The translations under genes and the position numbers were made by a program. A stretch of DNA of 64,000 nt from Takifugu bimaculatus (Eukaryota > Chordata > Actinopteri > Tetraodontiformes > Tetraodontidae), in assembly GCA_004026145.2 (NCBI GenBank), contig CP034979.1, positions 6,692,370-6,756,369 of the forward strand. The letters are read 5' to 3'. Below the pieces are notes generated by a model. It did not search any database and was not told where the DNA came from. It saw only the letters and a list, made by a program, of their open reading frames with translations. Shown one piece after another: positions 30,486 through 41,819 of the stretch. Positions within the stretch are counted from its first letter, which is position 1; every line of letters starts with the position of its first letter.

Positions 30486-31113
30486 ACTGATAAAGTGATC
30501 TTTACGTGTTTCTTTTGTGTGTTTACAACTTAACAAGGCTGGTCATACTGTGAATATGGAAATTACCGTTTGAACAACGTTGTTATATTGCTATTGTTAT
30601 ATTGCTATTGCTATCGCTTTGCACTACTTCGAGAGTTCAAGTTACCGTATATTGTTTGCACTAACGTTTGATTTACCGCAACGGTACTACGTGATAAAAA
30701 TGTTGCACTAAATCGAAGATTTATTAAACTCCACTATCCACTTGTGATAAAAATGTTGCACTGCCTGTTATAACTCGCTGTTATTAAACGAACTGTGTTA
30801 CGCGAAAACACTACGTCACTCGGGAAAAATAATAAAACAGCTGTTTATTCGTTTTGGGAGTGAATAGAGTTGTGAGAACGACGGTTTGTATTCTATTAAT
30901 AAAGTTTGACTGACTTATCTGGCTGTTTTATTGACATTCCTTTTAGCGCAGCTCGATCTAGTGAACGCGTCATGAAACCACAGGCACTACGCAGTTTCTA
31001 TGCTATGCACCTTATAACACGGTGCGCCCTGTGTATGAAAATATTTCTAAAATAGGCTGTTAATTGAAGGTGCGCCCTATAATACGGCGCGCCTTATGGT
31101 TGTGAAAATACGG

Positions 31114-32135
31114 GTAAGATGTATACACTATGCCAACGCCTAGTGAGCTTTGGAAAGACGAATCCGGAGTGTACGTGCTGCAGGCATGTGTTCAGGTTCC
31201 GACTTGATTTTGTTGATGAGTGTGAAAGTAGGGGTGGGCGGGATTATTATTAATTAAGTTAAGGTCTGAACTCAACAGATACATGTCTTCAGTATTCCCA
31301 TAAATTGGGGACTTTTTTAAGGTTAAGAATGTTAAGATGTTTGAAGGAAAGGAATAATAATAATTCACCATTTTGCAGCAGGGATGAGTTGCTCGGGACT
31401 TTGGTGTGCTGAATGGAATGGGGACAAACCTGAATTGTAGGGGAGGTGGAGTTTATTTTGGGAAGTGTGTTATTTGATTTCTGTCATTGTGTTTTAGGTA
31501 TTTTCTGTGTTTATAGTTTTGCTGTCAGTTTGTACCCCTTTGATTGTTTGCATCTTCTTCAATTTTTTTATTTAAAAGTACATTGTGTAATTGCCCTTTT
31601 ATTTTCATTTTCCCAATATCAAAACATAATCGTCAGTTTTACAACATTAAAAAAGGAAGCGAGCCACAAGGAAAAATCTCATGGACATAAATGGAATGAT
31701 GCCTTTTTTATGACTTAAAAATTAGGGTTGGGTTAGAGTAAACTGTAAAAACATGGCCCTATAGCCCTGTGGTACCCTTTGGGGACCAACCAATCCCAGT
31801 GATCAATGATAAATTTTGTATATTTAACATCCCCCCCACAGTACAAATTCCTTTCAGACATAAATGAAAGCTGACATTTTTTTAAACACATTTTACCAAG
31901 AATAATTTGAATTTAAAGAAAAATTGAATTTAAAATCCCAAACCCAAAAACATCTGACTGAAATGTCCAGTCTGAAATCTTGTGGCCACAATTCTTCTCA
32001 AAAAAACAAAGTGAAGATTCTAAATTAATTAAACTGTTCCCAGTTTTTATGACTAATGAGTTCAAATTCGGTCTCTGAAAAGTTCTGAAGATTCTTGCTA
32101 TAAAGTATTTTATAGTTTCAGATGCTTCCGGTAAC
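31114..32135. other. Spacer, no gene recognised
   Basis: AT-rich, with no recognised transposon. It would be the first intron of the candidate exon at 32136-32278 if that exon is real. Confidence 0.45.
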
Positions 32136-32278
32136 CTGAAGAAGAGTAAGGAAGAAGCTGCAGACAGTGGGCTGCTGGACCTGCTCAGCTTTTCATGTCC
32201 AGGCTGCAGCTTTGTGTTGCTCATCTTAGACAGGACGAGGAGGATGAGGAAGATGGACCTAAACAACTGGACCTTCAT
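32136..32278 (-). CDS. Candidate first coding exon of a small secreted protein (unidentified)
   Basis: On the minus strand, an ATG in a strong context (GCCACCATGA) starts MKVQLFRSIFLILLVLSKMS, which looks like a signal peptide (basic start, about 12 hydrophobic residues). It continues NTKLQPGHEKLSRSSSPLSA. A possible splice donor (TTCAG followed by GTTACC) lies at 32136/32135. Upstream, an AG acceptor precedes the ATG by 20 bases and a TATA-like stretch lies near 32455. I do not recognise the protein and found no convincing second exon. It may be a genuine short secreted peptide gene, a pseudogene exon or chance. Confidence 0.3.
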
Positions 32279-32591
32279 GGTGGCTGCAGCATGAAGAATA
32301 TCTGTTACACAAATGGTTAAAATTGACAGACCTCAGTAACTATTCATCACTTTTGATGAATTTGTTAGTTGTCTTTTAAGTCTGACTTATACTGAGAAAC
32401 TGTAAATATAGATAAGGCGCTTGAAAATGTCAGTAAGGAAAAGTGTGTTTATATTCATATATGAAATTCTCAGCATGTGACTCTTCCTCGCTGCTTCTTC
32501 AATTGTGAGAACTAAGATGCATTCAGAGTGGAGGAGTCTAAAGAAAGAAGATAGTGGCCCCTCCTTCACTCACTCAAGAGTTTATTTTCTT

Positions 32592-32605
32592 GTAACCATG
32601 GTTAC
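32592..32605. promoter_or_regulatory. Perfect 14-bp palindrome resembling an RFX X-box
   Basis: GTAACCATGGTTAC reads the same on both strands and is close to the X-box consensus. It lies about 315 bases upstream of the candidate ATG at 32278 on the minus strand. Confidence 0.3.
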
Positions 32606-32619
32606 ATTAGGGGATTTCT

Positions 32620-34267
32620 AACCTCACTCTAAAACCTTTTTAGACTTTGTTTACACTAATTTCTTTTTCTGTTCAACTCAGTAGCAATGTTGGGATGATT
32701 GTACTGATTTATAATTCTCAATTCCTGAAGAATGATCTCCTTTGTTGATGAAGTAACCAAACCCATCATCGTACAAACTGACCCAGTAAAAACGCACCTC
32801 TACTGATGTTTGTAAAAACAGACATAAAATGGGTGAAAAGACCCATCTTCTTAATTTTCTAATCCACATCTGGTCTGGGCCTCTGGTTCAGGCTCTGCTC
32901 CCACGTCATCAGTCAGCCCACAGAACAACCAGGCAGTGCAGAGCTGCATTAACCTTTCTGTCAACCAGACTGATTCTCACCTAATTATCAGACACATTTA
33001 GCTGGGATTCTAACCTCTTAGCAAGACTTTGGGTATGGGGCACTGGATGGGGCTGCCGGGGTTGTATTCAGATTGCTCCAGGTTTTGGAGAATCTGCAGA
33101 CACCGTTAAAAAATATCAGGCCAGCTGGCAGTTTTGATTGGATAGGTTTGAGAGCTTGAGAAAGAGTTGTGAATAGATGGACAGACAGATTTAAAAACAG
33201 TCCCTCAAACATCTGTAGAACCTTTCTCTGTGTTCTGAGACAGCAGCTGGGAAAAACAGAGCCAGCTGAAATATAATGCTCATCAATATCACCTCTGTTG
33301 TTCATTTCTGTTGAAGCAAGCTCTTAAGACCAAAGAAGTGCAAACTGCACAAGAAAATAGTTCCCCTGGAGTTAAAATTTCCCATTTCCCATTGATAAAG
33401 GTTATGACACACATGTGACCAGCAGGTGTCGCCGTCGGACTGCAGGCGAAAATTATTTAAACTAAAAAAATGAAAAAGTGAAAAAATGTATGAACTAAGA
33501 AATTAAATGGATGCTTTTTTATATTTCCAATTTTCAGAATCTATATGAAACAACTAAATGATGTTCATACCATTTGCATACATACATTTTGATACTTAAC
33601 TTTTTGTTGTCAGTTGTTTGGACACTTTATGAAGTCAGCGTTTTGTTGCCAGTTGTTTGGACACTTTACGAAGTCAGCAGAGTTTGTAAAAGTTTAGAGA
33701 GAGGAGACATATTTGGGTTACTAGCAGTCATCAGTCATCTATGTGGCTGATCAATATGGAACCTTGTGGGATGAATGGGAGTTCATGTCCTTTTTTGTTT
33801 TCGCATGTTGTTGTCTGAACATGATCCCTGAATTACAACTGCCAAACTCAACAATTTAAAGCTGATGAAAGGATGCTATTAAAACAGGTCTGTGGACTGA
33901 CTGGCTTTGCTTCTTCAATGTCTGCCCATTATGGGAAAAAAAGCAGATAAAAAAGGAAAAGGAACACTGAGTGAATTAAATGTGCAGTGTTGTGAGCTAA
34001 AGCCCTGGCTTTGGGGGAAAAAAACAGCAAATTATTCCAAACAACAGCCCGACCTCATTTTGTTGTCATTCCTGAGCCGGTGGTGTTTTCCTGTGAGCCT
34101 CCACCATGATACCTATCTTGCCTCAGAACAAACTCACCAAGGTCCTGACCTTCATGTTTGGATTTGCAGACTGGGAGCCCAGACAGCCGACCAGTGCTGT
34201 CATGGATGTATCAACACAGAAACTGAATAGGAATGTGGCTCAAGTTGGCTGCAGACCCCACTGTGAC

Positions 34268-34270
<3 letters not shown>
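32620..34270. other. Spacer, no gene recognised
   Basis: The two longest frames (33018-33305 minus and 33907-34230 plus) have no domain, motif or splice support. A direct repeat occurs at 33611-33630 and 33652-33670 (CAGTTGTTTGGACACTTTA). Confidence 0.45.

Positions 34271-34318
<48 letters not shown>
34271..34318. repeat. (GT)24 dinucleotide microsatellite
   Basis: Uninterrupted GT alternation. Confidence 0.97.
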
Positions 34319-34320
<2 letters not shown>

Positions 34321-34526
34321 TTTCATCATTTGATCATTTTAACATTTTTTGCTACCATCTCAGCTGTGTGAATTTGAGAATCCTAAATGTGGGCTGTTTC
34401 TATGCAGCACTGGCCATCTACACCATACTTGCTGCCTTGTAGGAGTGTGTGGGATGTATGCACTGCTGCTGTTTTATGATGAAATCTCTCTATATGTAGT
34501 TTTTAAAATGTGTTTCACTTAATTAC

Positions 34527-34529
<3 letters not shown>

Positions 34530-34587
<58 letters not shown>
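34530..34587. repeat. (AAT)n trinucleotide microsatellite
   Basis: About 19 uninterrupted AAT units end exactly at the TA into which the Tc1-like element inserted. Confidence 0.95.
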
Positions 34588-34589
34588 TA

Positions 34590-35733
34590 CAGTGCTCAAA
34601 AAAATTAGAGGAACACTTCGAAAACACATCAGATCTAAACGGGGGGAAAGTGATCTTGAATATCTTTCCTGATAAAAAGTCGGTGACGTATTAGTAACAA
34701 AATTTGATAGAAATTAAAATGATCACCCTATAAAGGGGGGAAATCACAGACACCCTAAAAATGAAAGGGGAAAAATGATCCAGCAGACTGGTCCATTTTG
34801 CCAAAATGCCATTGTAGCAACTCAAAATGATTCTCAGTAGTTTGTGTGGTCCCCACGTGCTTGTACGCATGCCTGACAACATCGGGGCATGCTCCTAATG
34901 AGATGACGAATTGTGTCCTGGGGGATCTTCTCCCAGACCTGGACCAGGGCATGTGAGCTCCTGGACAGTCTGAGGATCAACCTGGCGGCGCCGGATGGGC
35001 CTAAACATAATGTCCCAGAGGTGTTCTATTGGGTTTACATCAGGTGAAAGTGGGGGCCAGTCAATGGTATTAATTCCTTCATCCTTCCGGAACTGCCTAC
35101 ACACTCTAGCCACATGAGGTCGGGCATTGTTGTGGACCAGGAGGAACCCAGGTCCCACTGCACCAGCGTAGGTTCTGACAATGGGTCCAAGAATTTCATC
35201 CCGATACCTAATAGCAGTCAGGGTGCCATCATCTAACTGTGCGTCCTTCCAGGGATATGCCTCCCCACACCATCACAGACCCACCACCAAACCGGTCATG
35301 CTGAATGATGTTGCGGGCAGCATAACGTTCTCCACGAGATCTTCAGACCCTTTCACGTCTGTCGCATGTGCTAAGGTTGAACCTGCTCTCATGGGTGAAG
35401 AGCACAGGGTGCCAGTGGCGTATGGTTGCCAATTCTGGTGGTCTATGCCAGATGCCAATCGAGCTCTACGGTGGCGTGCAGTGAGCACAGGGCTCACTAC
35501 AGGACGTCGGCCCCTCAGGCCACCCTCATGGAGCCTGTTTCTGATTGTTTGGTCAGAAACATTCACACCAGTGGCCTGCTGGAGGTCATTTTGTAGTGCT
35601 CTGGCAGTGCTCATCTGGTTCCTCCTTGCATAAAAGTAGATACCGATCCTGCTGATCAATAGCCCAGAAGTTTGACTGATAGGTCACTATACTCTGATTA
35701 AAAAGTGTTCCTCTAATTTTTTTTTGAGCAGTG
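34590..35733 (-). mobile_element. Tc1/mariner-type transposon with decayed transposase
   Basis: The ends are CAGTGCTCAAAAAAATTAGA on the left and its inverse with small indels on the right. A TA duplication lies at 34588-34589 and 35734-35735. The minus strand carries a broken Tc1 transposase. Length and ends fit a vertebrate Tc1 element of about 1.1 kb. Confidence 0.93.
34895..35659 (-). pseudogene. Tc1-family transposase remnant
   Basis: The N-terminal half reads ARALQNDLQQATGVNVSDQT and IRNRLHEGGLRGRRPVVSP, the second HTH of Tc1 transposases. A different frame then carries FLLVHNNARPHVARVC (catalytic region, with N where the second Asp normally stands), WPPLSPDVNPIEHLWD (the third catalytic position is E in EHLWD) and IRRRQV. 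A deletion and frameshifts near 35160-35270 separate the halves. It is inactive. Confidence 0.85.
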
Positions 35734-35735
35734 TA

Positions 35736-37562
35736 GTATATTACTTTGCGATGATGGAAAGTCAAAGTCCCTCCAGAATCCAGAAGATCACCAGCATTTA
35801 ATTAGCTCTTCCTTGGCTCATTTTCCAAAAAAAAAGGTTATGAACAGCCTTGAATGAATCTCCTGCATGATGGGAGGTGGATGGAGGGATTCTGGTGCTG
35901 ATGCGGGCAGTTCATGGTTCTGTACAAGTTGGGTTTATGTAGAGATTTGTGAAGGAGACCAAAGTGGAGGGAGTCACAATAATCCAGGATAAGGTTTACA
36001 TCTAATTAAACTATACCATGTTGCAATGATATTGAAGATTCCGATCTCTTCTACTCCAAAAAGAAGCATGTTTTTTTGTTCTTCTTGTTTGACCCACAAC
36101 ATAAAACCTGTTTTGTGTTTTTGCCAGAATCACAAACATCCCTTTAAAACTTTAACAGGTTTGCTCAACGAACCAGGTAGAAGATTTAAGGCCTGCAGCC
36201 TGCTGATCCGTGGTCATGGTCAACTTGAGGGGAACCAGCCTTGGTTGAGGACAAGTCAAGAGATGAACTTGTGACTTTTAGAATGCAGAACACTGACTCA
36301 GAACTCTGTGGGAGGTTTTCAGTTCATCCTCGGGGCTGGAATGTTGACAGAACAGATGTTGTCTGACAAAGGCGACAATTATCAGTCCAAGGCACTTGTC
36401 CTTGTCCACCTCTTATGACTGCTGTTTTCTTTGTTCTGCAGCAAATAATATAAATGAAAAAAAAACAACAAATTCTGGGATCTTTTCACATTTGTCTTTT
36501 TTTCCCTTCCAGATATTTGTGTCATTTGATGGTAAATGTCTATACTATAGAATAATAGGAGCCATTAATAGAACTCAACAGTTCCTGCTTGGGCATAATG
36601 GATGCCATCATTAGAAAGACCCAGAGAATCATCCAACATCACAATTCAATAAAACATATTTTCTTTCCAAGATCTTCAAGTTGTGAACAAATGCAGAGTC
36701 CCAGAAAAGCTGCAAAACTGTCAGAGAGGACAGACGTATGACAGGATGGAAGGAATGTTGGTGCCAAAGTCTGTTCAGGTTCTAGACGGTGATAAAGGGC
36801 CACTCTGGAGGACAACTTATTTACTTAATGAAAGCATAACAGTTTAACACTGAATTCCTGAAGCCAAAACTGAGCTCACTAAAATGTGTGTGGTGCGGCC
36901 TTTATTGTTGTTTTTTAGCATACGCAGTAGGGGGAGCTGGCGAGTTAGTACTAGACTCTTGTGTGATACTCAGAAATGAGTATTGCATCTTCTTTTTGGT
37001 TCCCATGGACCAATCTGACCGGCCGCTGACCTACAGCGAGAGTGAACTCTGGTTCAAAACGTCGCTGAATTCACAGTAACTGAGCGTCCATCAGATAACG
37101 ACCTTGGCGGTGCTACAGGGCCCTGCAGTGGACATAATTAGGCCAGGCTGTTTGTGCCCAATTCATCTGCTGCCACATAGCTTCACCCCATTCTCTGTTT
37201 ATCAATGAAAGCAGTCAGGTGGAGGCTGGAAAGGCCTGCTGACCTAAACGATGGCCTCAGTGGTGGCCTGAACACTGACCCGAGCTCTGCCCACATTTGG
37301 TAGTAATGAGGCCTGTACCCCCAAGCACAGCTCCTACAACAGGAACACTATTTACTACTTTCACTTTGTGTAATCATTGCCAACATGCTAGCAACGCCGG
37401 TGTTGGTCTTTGTATTGTAGAAGGGAATCTCCACCATTTGATTAGGTTTTAAAGAGGAAATGCAGCCTAAATCAGTGCACTTACAGATTTTAGCCCGATT
37501 TTCTTCCTTAAAATTCAACTTAATTCATACAGTATGTGTTACAATTAAATTATTCAGAAACA
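35736..37562. other. Spacer, no gene recognised
   Basis: No supported gene, RNA or mobile element. Open frames are short, without motifs, and overlap other frames. Confidence 0.45.
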
Positions 37563-37926
37563 GAACGGTGGTGTGGTGGTTAGCACTGTTGCCTCACAGC
37601 AAGAAGGCCCCGGGTTCGATCCCCGGTTCGGCTGGGGACTTTCTGTGTGGAGTTTGCATGTTCTCCCTGGGTACTCCGGCTTCCTCCCACAGTCCAAAGA
37701 CATGCATGATTGGGGATTAGGCTAACTGGAAACTCTAAAATTGCCCGTAGGTGTGAGTGTGAGAGAGAATGGTTGTTTGTCTATATGTGTTAGCCCTGCG
37801 ATTGACTGGTGTCCGGTCCAGGGTGTACCCTGCCTCTGCCCATTGTGCTGGGATAGGCTCCAGTCCCCCCGCGACCCTCAGTGGAGGAACAAGCGGTAGA
37901 AAGTGAGTGAGTGAGTGAGTGAGTGA
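37563..37926 (+). mobile_element. tRNA-derived SINE with a V-SINE-type core
   Basis: The head has an RNA polymerase III A box (GTGGTTAGCACTGT) and B box (GGGTTCGATCC, about 37612-37622). It is followed by the conserved core TTCTGTGTGGAGTTTGCATG and CTCCGGCTTCCTCCCACAGT. The 3' part has GGCTCCAGTCCCC and ends in a (GTGA)n tail at about 37904-37926. This order is typical of widespread fish SINEs. The tRNA-like head is not a functional tRNA gene. Confidence 0.88.
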
Positions 37927-37950
37927 GAAAAAGAAAGCCAGAGTCTGATC

Positions 37951-38035
37951 CCCCAACTGGCAACAGTGGAAGGAAAAACTGCCATTAACAGGAAGAAAAC
38001 TTGAGCAGGACCATCGTGATATGAGGGCCCTTCCA
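37951..38035 (-). mobile_element. L2 3' UTR scrap
   Basis: CAACAGTGGAAGGAAAAACT and TTAACAGGAAGAAAACTTGA match the complement of the L2 3' UTR at 22575-22650 and the L2 copies at 25985-26045 and 40510-40580. Only this short block is present. Confidence 0.7.
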
Positions 38036-38099
38036 TATCAGAGAAGGATAGACAGAAGAATAAAACACATGCATACATCATACATACAAACATATCAAC

Positions 38100-39528
38100 T
38101 ATACTGAAAATTCTGAGCTAAAACTGAAACTAAAATTTAGGAGTTGCCATTGGCTGCGAGTAGCTTTGTTGTACCCTACACCGAAAATAAAAGTTCTAAT
38201 AGAAAAGGTTTCATTAAAACCATTAAAAACACCTTTTATGACATTAAAAAGCACAGTGAGCCTCTCACACTCAGTGTATGCATTAAATGCAGTCTCTCGC
38301 CTGGAGCAAAACAGGCACTGGTCCGACACAGCAGTGTTCATTCTGGAGAGAAGAGTGTTCAGGGCGACGGCCCCATGTAAGAACCACCACTGGAGGTCCC
38401 TGGTCCTCTTTTTCAGGGGCGGCTTGTAGAGAACCCTCCAGCATGGTTGGGCTCCATCCCTTCCCTGTTTTCCCTGTTCCCCTTGCACTTAAAATCCCCA
38501 CCCAGGAATAAAAAATCTTCCCAACCATCACAACCATTTAAAACAGTGTTGACCTTTTCTAAAAAGCTCTTCCTCTCTGTAAATATTGATAAAAACCAAG
38601 GAGTGGTTTTGGAGGCGCGCCGTCACCACCAAACACCGTCCCCTCACCATATGCTCCACCTCCAGGGATGATGGAGTGAAGCCTCTCAAAAAAAGGAGGC
38701 CCACTCCACCACTGACGGTGGTGTTGTGGCTCAGCAGCACCTGCCCTTCCCACTCCTTCTCCCAGTCTGCTTCGATGCTTTTGTCGCTATGGGTCTCCTG
38801 GAGGAACATGACATCAATGTGTTTTCTTTTTGCTGTGTCAAACACAAGTGCCTGTTTTCTTACGTCCCTGGCTCCCTTGACATTCAACATTCCAATTTTG
38901 AAAGTATTCATAGCGAGGGGAAAAAGTAAAATCAAAGACAGTAAAAAATAGATACAAGGAAACATGGTAAACTTTTTTTTCAATTTAGCCGTTTCCTCGC
39001 CTTGCCCATGTGCTTCCTCAGCCTATATATTTCAGGGTCGGTGAGGTCTGACGTTGCCTTATTTCTAATTAAAAAGCTCGCTGACCGGATGAAACGGAGC
39101 CTGTCAGGGAAATATGTTCCCAGATCAAGGCCTTTCATGCCCTTGGTCTGCGTAAGGAATTTTTTAAACAGGTTTGGAGGGTACAAGTCAATTTCCTGCC
39201 CGCTAATAAACGGCGGCACATTGGATAAGGTAATCCGTGCTGCCGGTTGTGTTAGCGGAGTGACCTGGACGAACTGTCCGCCCACCGTGATCCCCGTCTC
39301 CACCAACATATTGACTTGTTCCACCTTGGCCAGGAACAAAACGACCGCCCTATTCATGCGGGCGGCGGATTTAATTGAGCTGTGGCCAATTTTTTGGCCC
39401 ACAGCCAGTGCCACCTCCTCCACATTAAGCACGGAGCGCCCACCCACCTTGACTCTGTGCTTCCGACTCAAGCCGGTTAAACCGGCGTTGGCCGCCATGA
39501 CGGCCAAACGCGGTTGGCCGCCACACAC
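38100..39528 (-). mobile_element. Second Tx1-clade LINE, inverted and internally deleted
   Basis: Minus strand, 5' to 3': ORF1 start at 39528-38980 (VKVGGRSVLNVEEVALAVGQ, LSNVPPFISGQEI), endonuclease start at 38983-38528 (MNTFKIGMLNVKGARDVRKQ, DVMFLQETHSD, MVRGRCLVVTA), then directly the element's C-terminal region at 38488-38099 (VLYKPPLKKRTRDLQW, VSDQCLFCSRRETAF). The linker and entire RT are deleted. Parts match the copy at 23290-25590. Confidence 0.78.
38980..39490 (-). pseudogene. Tx1 ORF1 fragment
   Basis: Starts MAANAGLTGLSRKHRVKVGG and continues through ARMNRAVVLFLAKVEQVNML to a stop near 38980. It lacks the zinc knuckle seen in the other copy and runs straight into the endonuclease frame, which implies a deletion between ORF1 and ORF2. 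Nucleic-acid binding is the expected family role. Confidence 0.65.
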
Positions 39529-39707
39529 ACTCGCACAAGCACTGGATAAACTAATATAAACTCACAAACTCCACAATAAATTAAACTATATTCTCCAGCA
39601 TTCACTCACACACAAGAAAAGAATAGGGAAAAAAAACGCTTTCATGCAGTTTTCGCTCGCTCGCTCCTCCGCTCACACACGTCTCACCCAAATAAGAGAA
39701 GAGAAGA

Positions 39708-39905
39708 GCGGTGGTAGTTCAGTCTGTTGGGAACTGGGCTGAGAAGAGGAGGGTTCTTGGTTTGAGCCCCACTGTGTACTGAACCAACAAAAGCTCACAA
39801 ATGCCCTGCGATGACCTGGAGACTCATCCAGGGGTGGTCCTGCCTTCAATCTTATGTGCCCCCTCTCCATCATCCCAAAAGGGAAAAAGCATTTAATGAG
39901 ATAAG
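39708..39905 (+). mobile_element. Second tRNA-derived SINE
   Basis: The head GTGGTAGTTCAGTCTGTTGG resembles an A box and GGTTCTTGGTTTGAGCCCC a B box. The body contains CTGGAGACTCATCCAGGGGT and the tail AATGAGATAAGATGAGA. It differs from the V-SINE-type element at 37563 and belongs to another family. Confidence 0.7.
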
Positions 39906-40425
39906 ATGAGAGAATAGAATAGAATAGCATTTGAGGGGAAAATTCTAATGGTTGTCTCCGAGTCAGTATCAAAACAAGACAAAACAATGTGCACAGTGAA
40001 AGAGTACTATAAAATACATAAGAGTAGTCTCTTTTTTTTAAAAAAAATCTGTTGTCTGGACGATGGCACATAGGTGAGATTGCACATACAGCACTATCTG
40101 TCACAGTCAATATTGCATGTATGTAAAATATTGCACATGAGAAGTAAGATGATGCACAATGTTTTTAAAGAGAACTGACAGAATGGACTTGAACTGACAT
40201 GATGGATGGAGGATTGAAGCGTGGATGTATGGAAGATAACAGCTAGCTGATCCTGTGCTATCCAGTTGGATAGCACACCTGTCAGGCCAGTAGTTGGTGG
40301 CAATGAATTACACATGCGTACAGTATAAAGAAGCATGTGATCAGAACTGTTAACATTTTCAAAATAACAGCAATTATAATGGCAAGCCCTAATCTTTTCC
40401 AGTGTACCATTGATCAAATCAATCT
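39906..40425. other. Spacer, no gene recognised
   Basis: No supported feature. Confidence 0.4.
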
Positions 40426-41205
40426 TTAAATCAAATCAATCTTTATTTATATAGTGTTTTATACAATCAAAATTGTTTCAAGGCACTTTCCAGAATCCCA
40501 GGGCCTAACCCCAGACAAGCAACAGTGGCAAGGGAAAACTCCCCTTTAACAGGAAGAAACCTTGAGCAGGACCAGGCTCATGTAGGGGGACCCTCCTGCT
40601 GATAGCCGGCTGGGTGGAGAGGAGAGGAGAGGAGAGGGAGAGGGAGAGGGAGAGGGAGAGGAGAGGAGAGGAGAGGAGAGGAGAGGAGAGGAGAGGAGAG
40701 GAGAGGAGAGGCACAGAAACACACACAAAAATACACTATACAACGGGTCAGTGGGGCCGGAGGTCATCATGCTGCTCCGAAGGCGGCGATACCTGTAAAT
40801 GAATAGAGGGGGGGAAGCAGAAAAACTACATAGGAATCAGCATAACTAGTCTGCTTGATGAGGAGGAGGAGAGGAGAGGAGAGGAGAGGAGAGGAGAGGA
40901 GAGGAGAGGAGAGGAGAGGAAACCATGACCCAGTGGGGTGACAGAGGCCTGTCAGGTGATCATGTTTCCGGACCCCGGCAGCCTTGGCCTATAACAGCAT
41001 AGCTAAGATGTGACCTAACGATTAGAAGACCCCTAAGTATGATAATTTGTCTATCTATGATAGTAACTGGAACTACAGAATTAGTAACAATAAGATTTTT
41101 CAAAGAGGTAGGTTTTAAGTCTGATCTTAAAAGTAGCGATGGAGTCAGCCTCCCGTACCTGGACAGGGAACTGGTTCAATAGCAGGAGGGCCTGGTAGCT
41201 AAATG
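40426..41205 (-). mobile_element. Third L2 LINE 3' end, inverted
   Basis: The complement of the L2 tail (CAAATCAATCTTTATTTATA) begins at about 40431. The GA-rich 3' UTR (40615-40920) and a short C-terminal coding stretch up to 41205 (complement of the LKTYL..ADSIATFKI region) follow. It contains two pure GGAGA blocks. Confidence 0.85.
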
Positions 41206-41819
41206 CTCGTGATGCTTCATGATGAAGTGGAGTAGCTACTCAGAGCAATTGTGAACTATAAAGCTAAAGAATGTGGATTAAGATTCATGCCATTTAAAAT
41301 CTTCTATGCTTACGTTTGGTCTCATGTAAGCTCAGTTGCCCTCAGCTGTAGCTCGCATGTCCATCATTGCAGAAAATGGTCCCATTTGCATTTACACAAC
41401 AGAACAGTTTCAAATGGAGCCCTTTTTGCATCAGTTTATTTACGGGTGTTCATGTGTAAACAGACATCTGAAAAATGTTGTGTTTTTACCAAAAATGGTT
41501 GCCATCTGGACAGGGCCTTTCTGGCTATAAACTCGCAGAGAAAGGTTTTCAGCCTCTTAAAAGTAGAAAGCTGCACCATCTTGGATCAGACGGAGGTTCT
41601 AGCAGAATTCTTCACACCTTCCAATAAGACTGAATCACTGCAGTCCAACCTGGAGGAATAAATGCTGGAGGAGTTTTCAGCATCATTCTGAGTTAGTCTG
41701 ATTTGATCTTTTGAATGTTACAGTGATTTTTAAAAAAAAAACAACAAAGTTGCTCCTGGAGACCTTTTATATGAGAGTTAAAGGTTAGATCCAGGTCATA
41801 GGTCATTGCAACATTCATT
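41206..41819. other. Spacer within or between L2 fragments
   Basis: The frame at 41251-41661 contains no recognised domain. No transposon could be assigned. Confidence 0.4.

Larger units (their letters stand above)
29720..31113 (+). mobile_element. Internally deleted pogo/Tigger-like DNA transposon, 1.4 kb
   Basis: The left end is CCGTATTTTCACGACTATAA next to a TA at 29718-29719. The inverted right end is GTTGTGAAAATACGG near 31100-31113. The N-terminal DNA-binding part and the C-terminal part of the transposase are present, with no DDE core between. It is the best-preserved of the three pogo pieces here. Confidence 0.88.

Noticed and set aside
33018..34230. Longer open frames at 33018-33305 (-) and 33907-34230 (+)
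   Set aside because: No motif, no splice support, biased composition and no neighbouring exons.
37563..37640. tRNA gene candidate with A and B boxes (also 39708-39780)
   Set aside because: The body and tail downstream are those of SINEs, and a full cloverleaf with proper acceptor stem is not formed.
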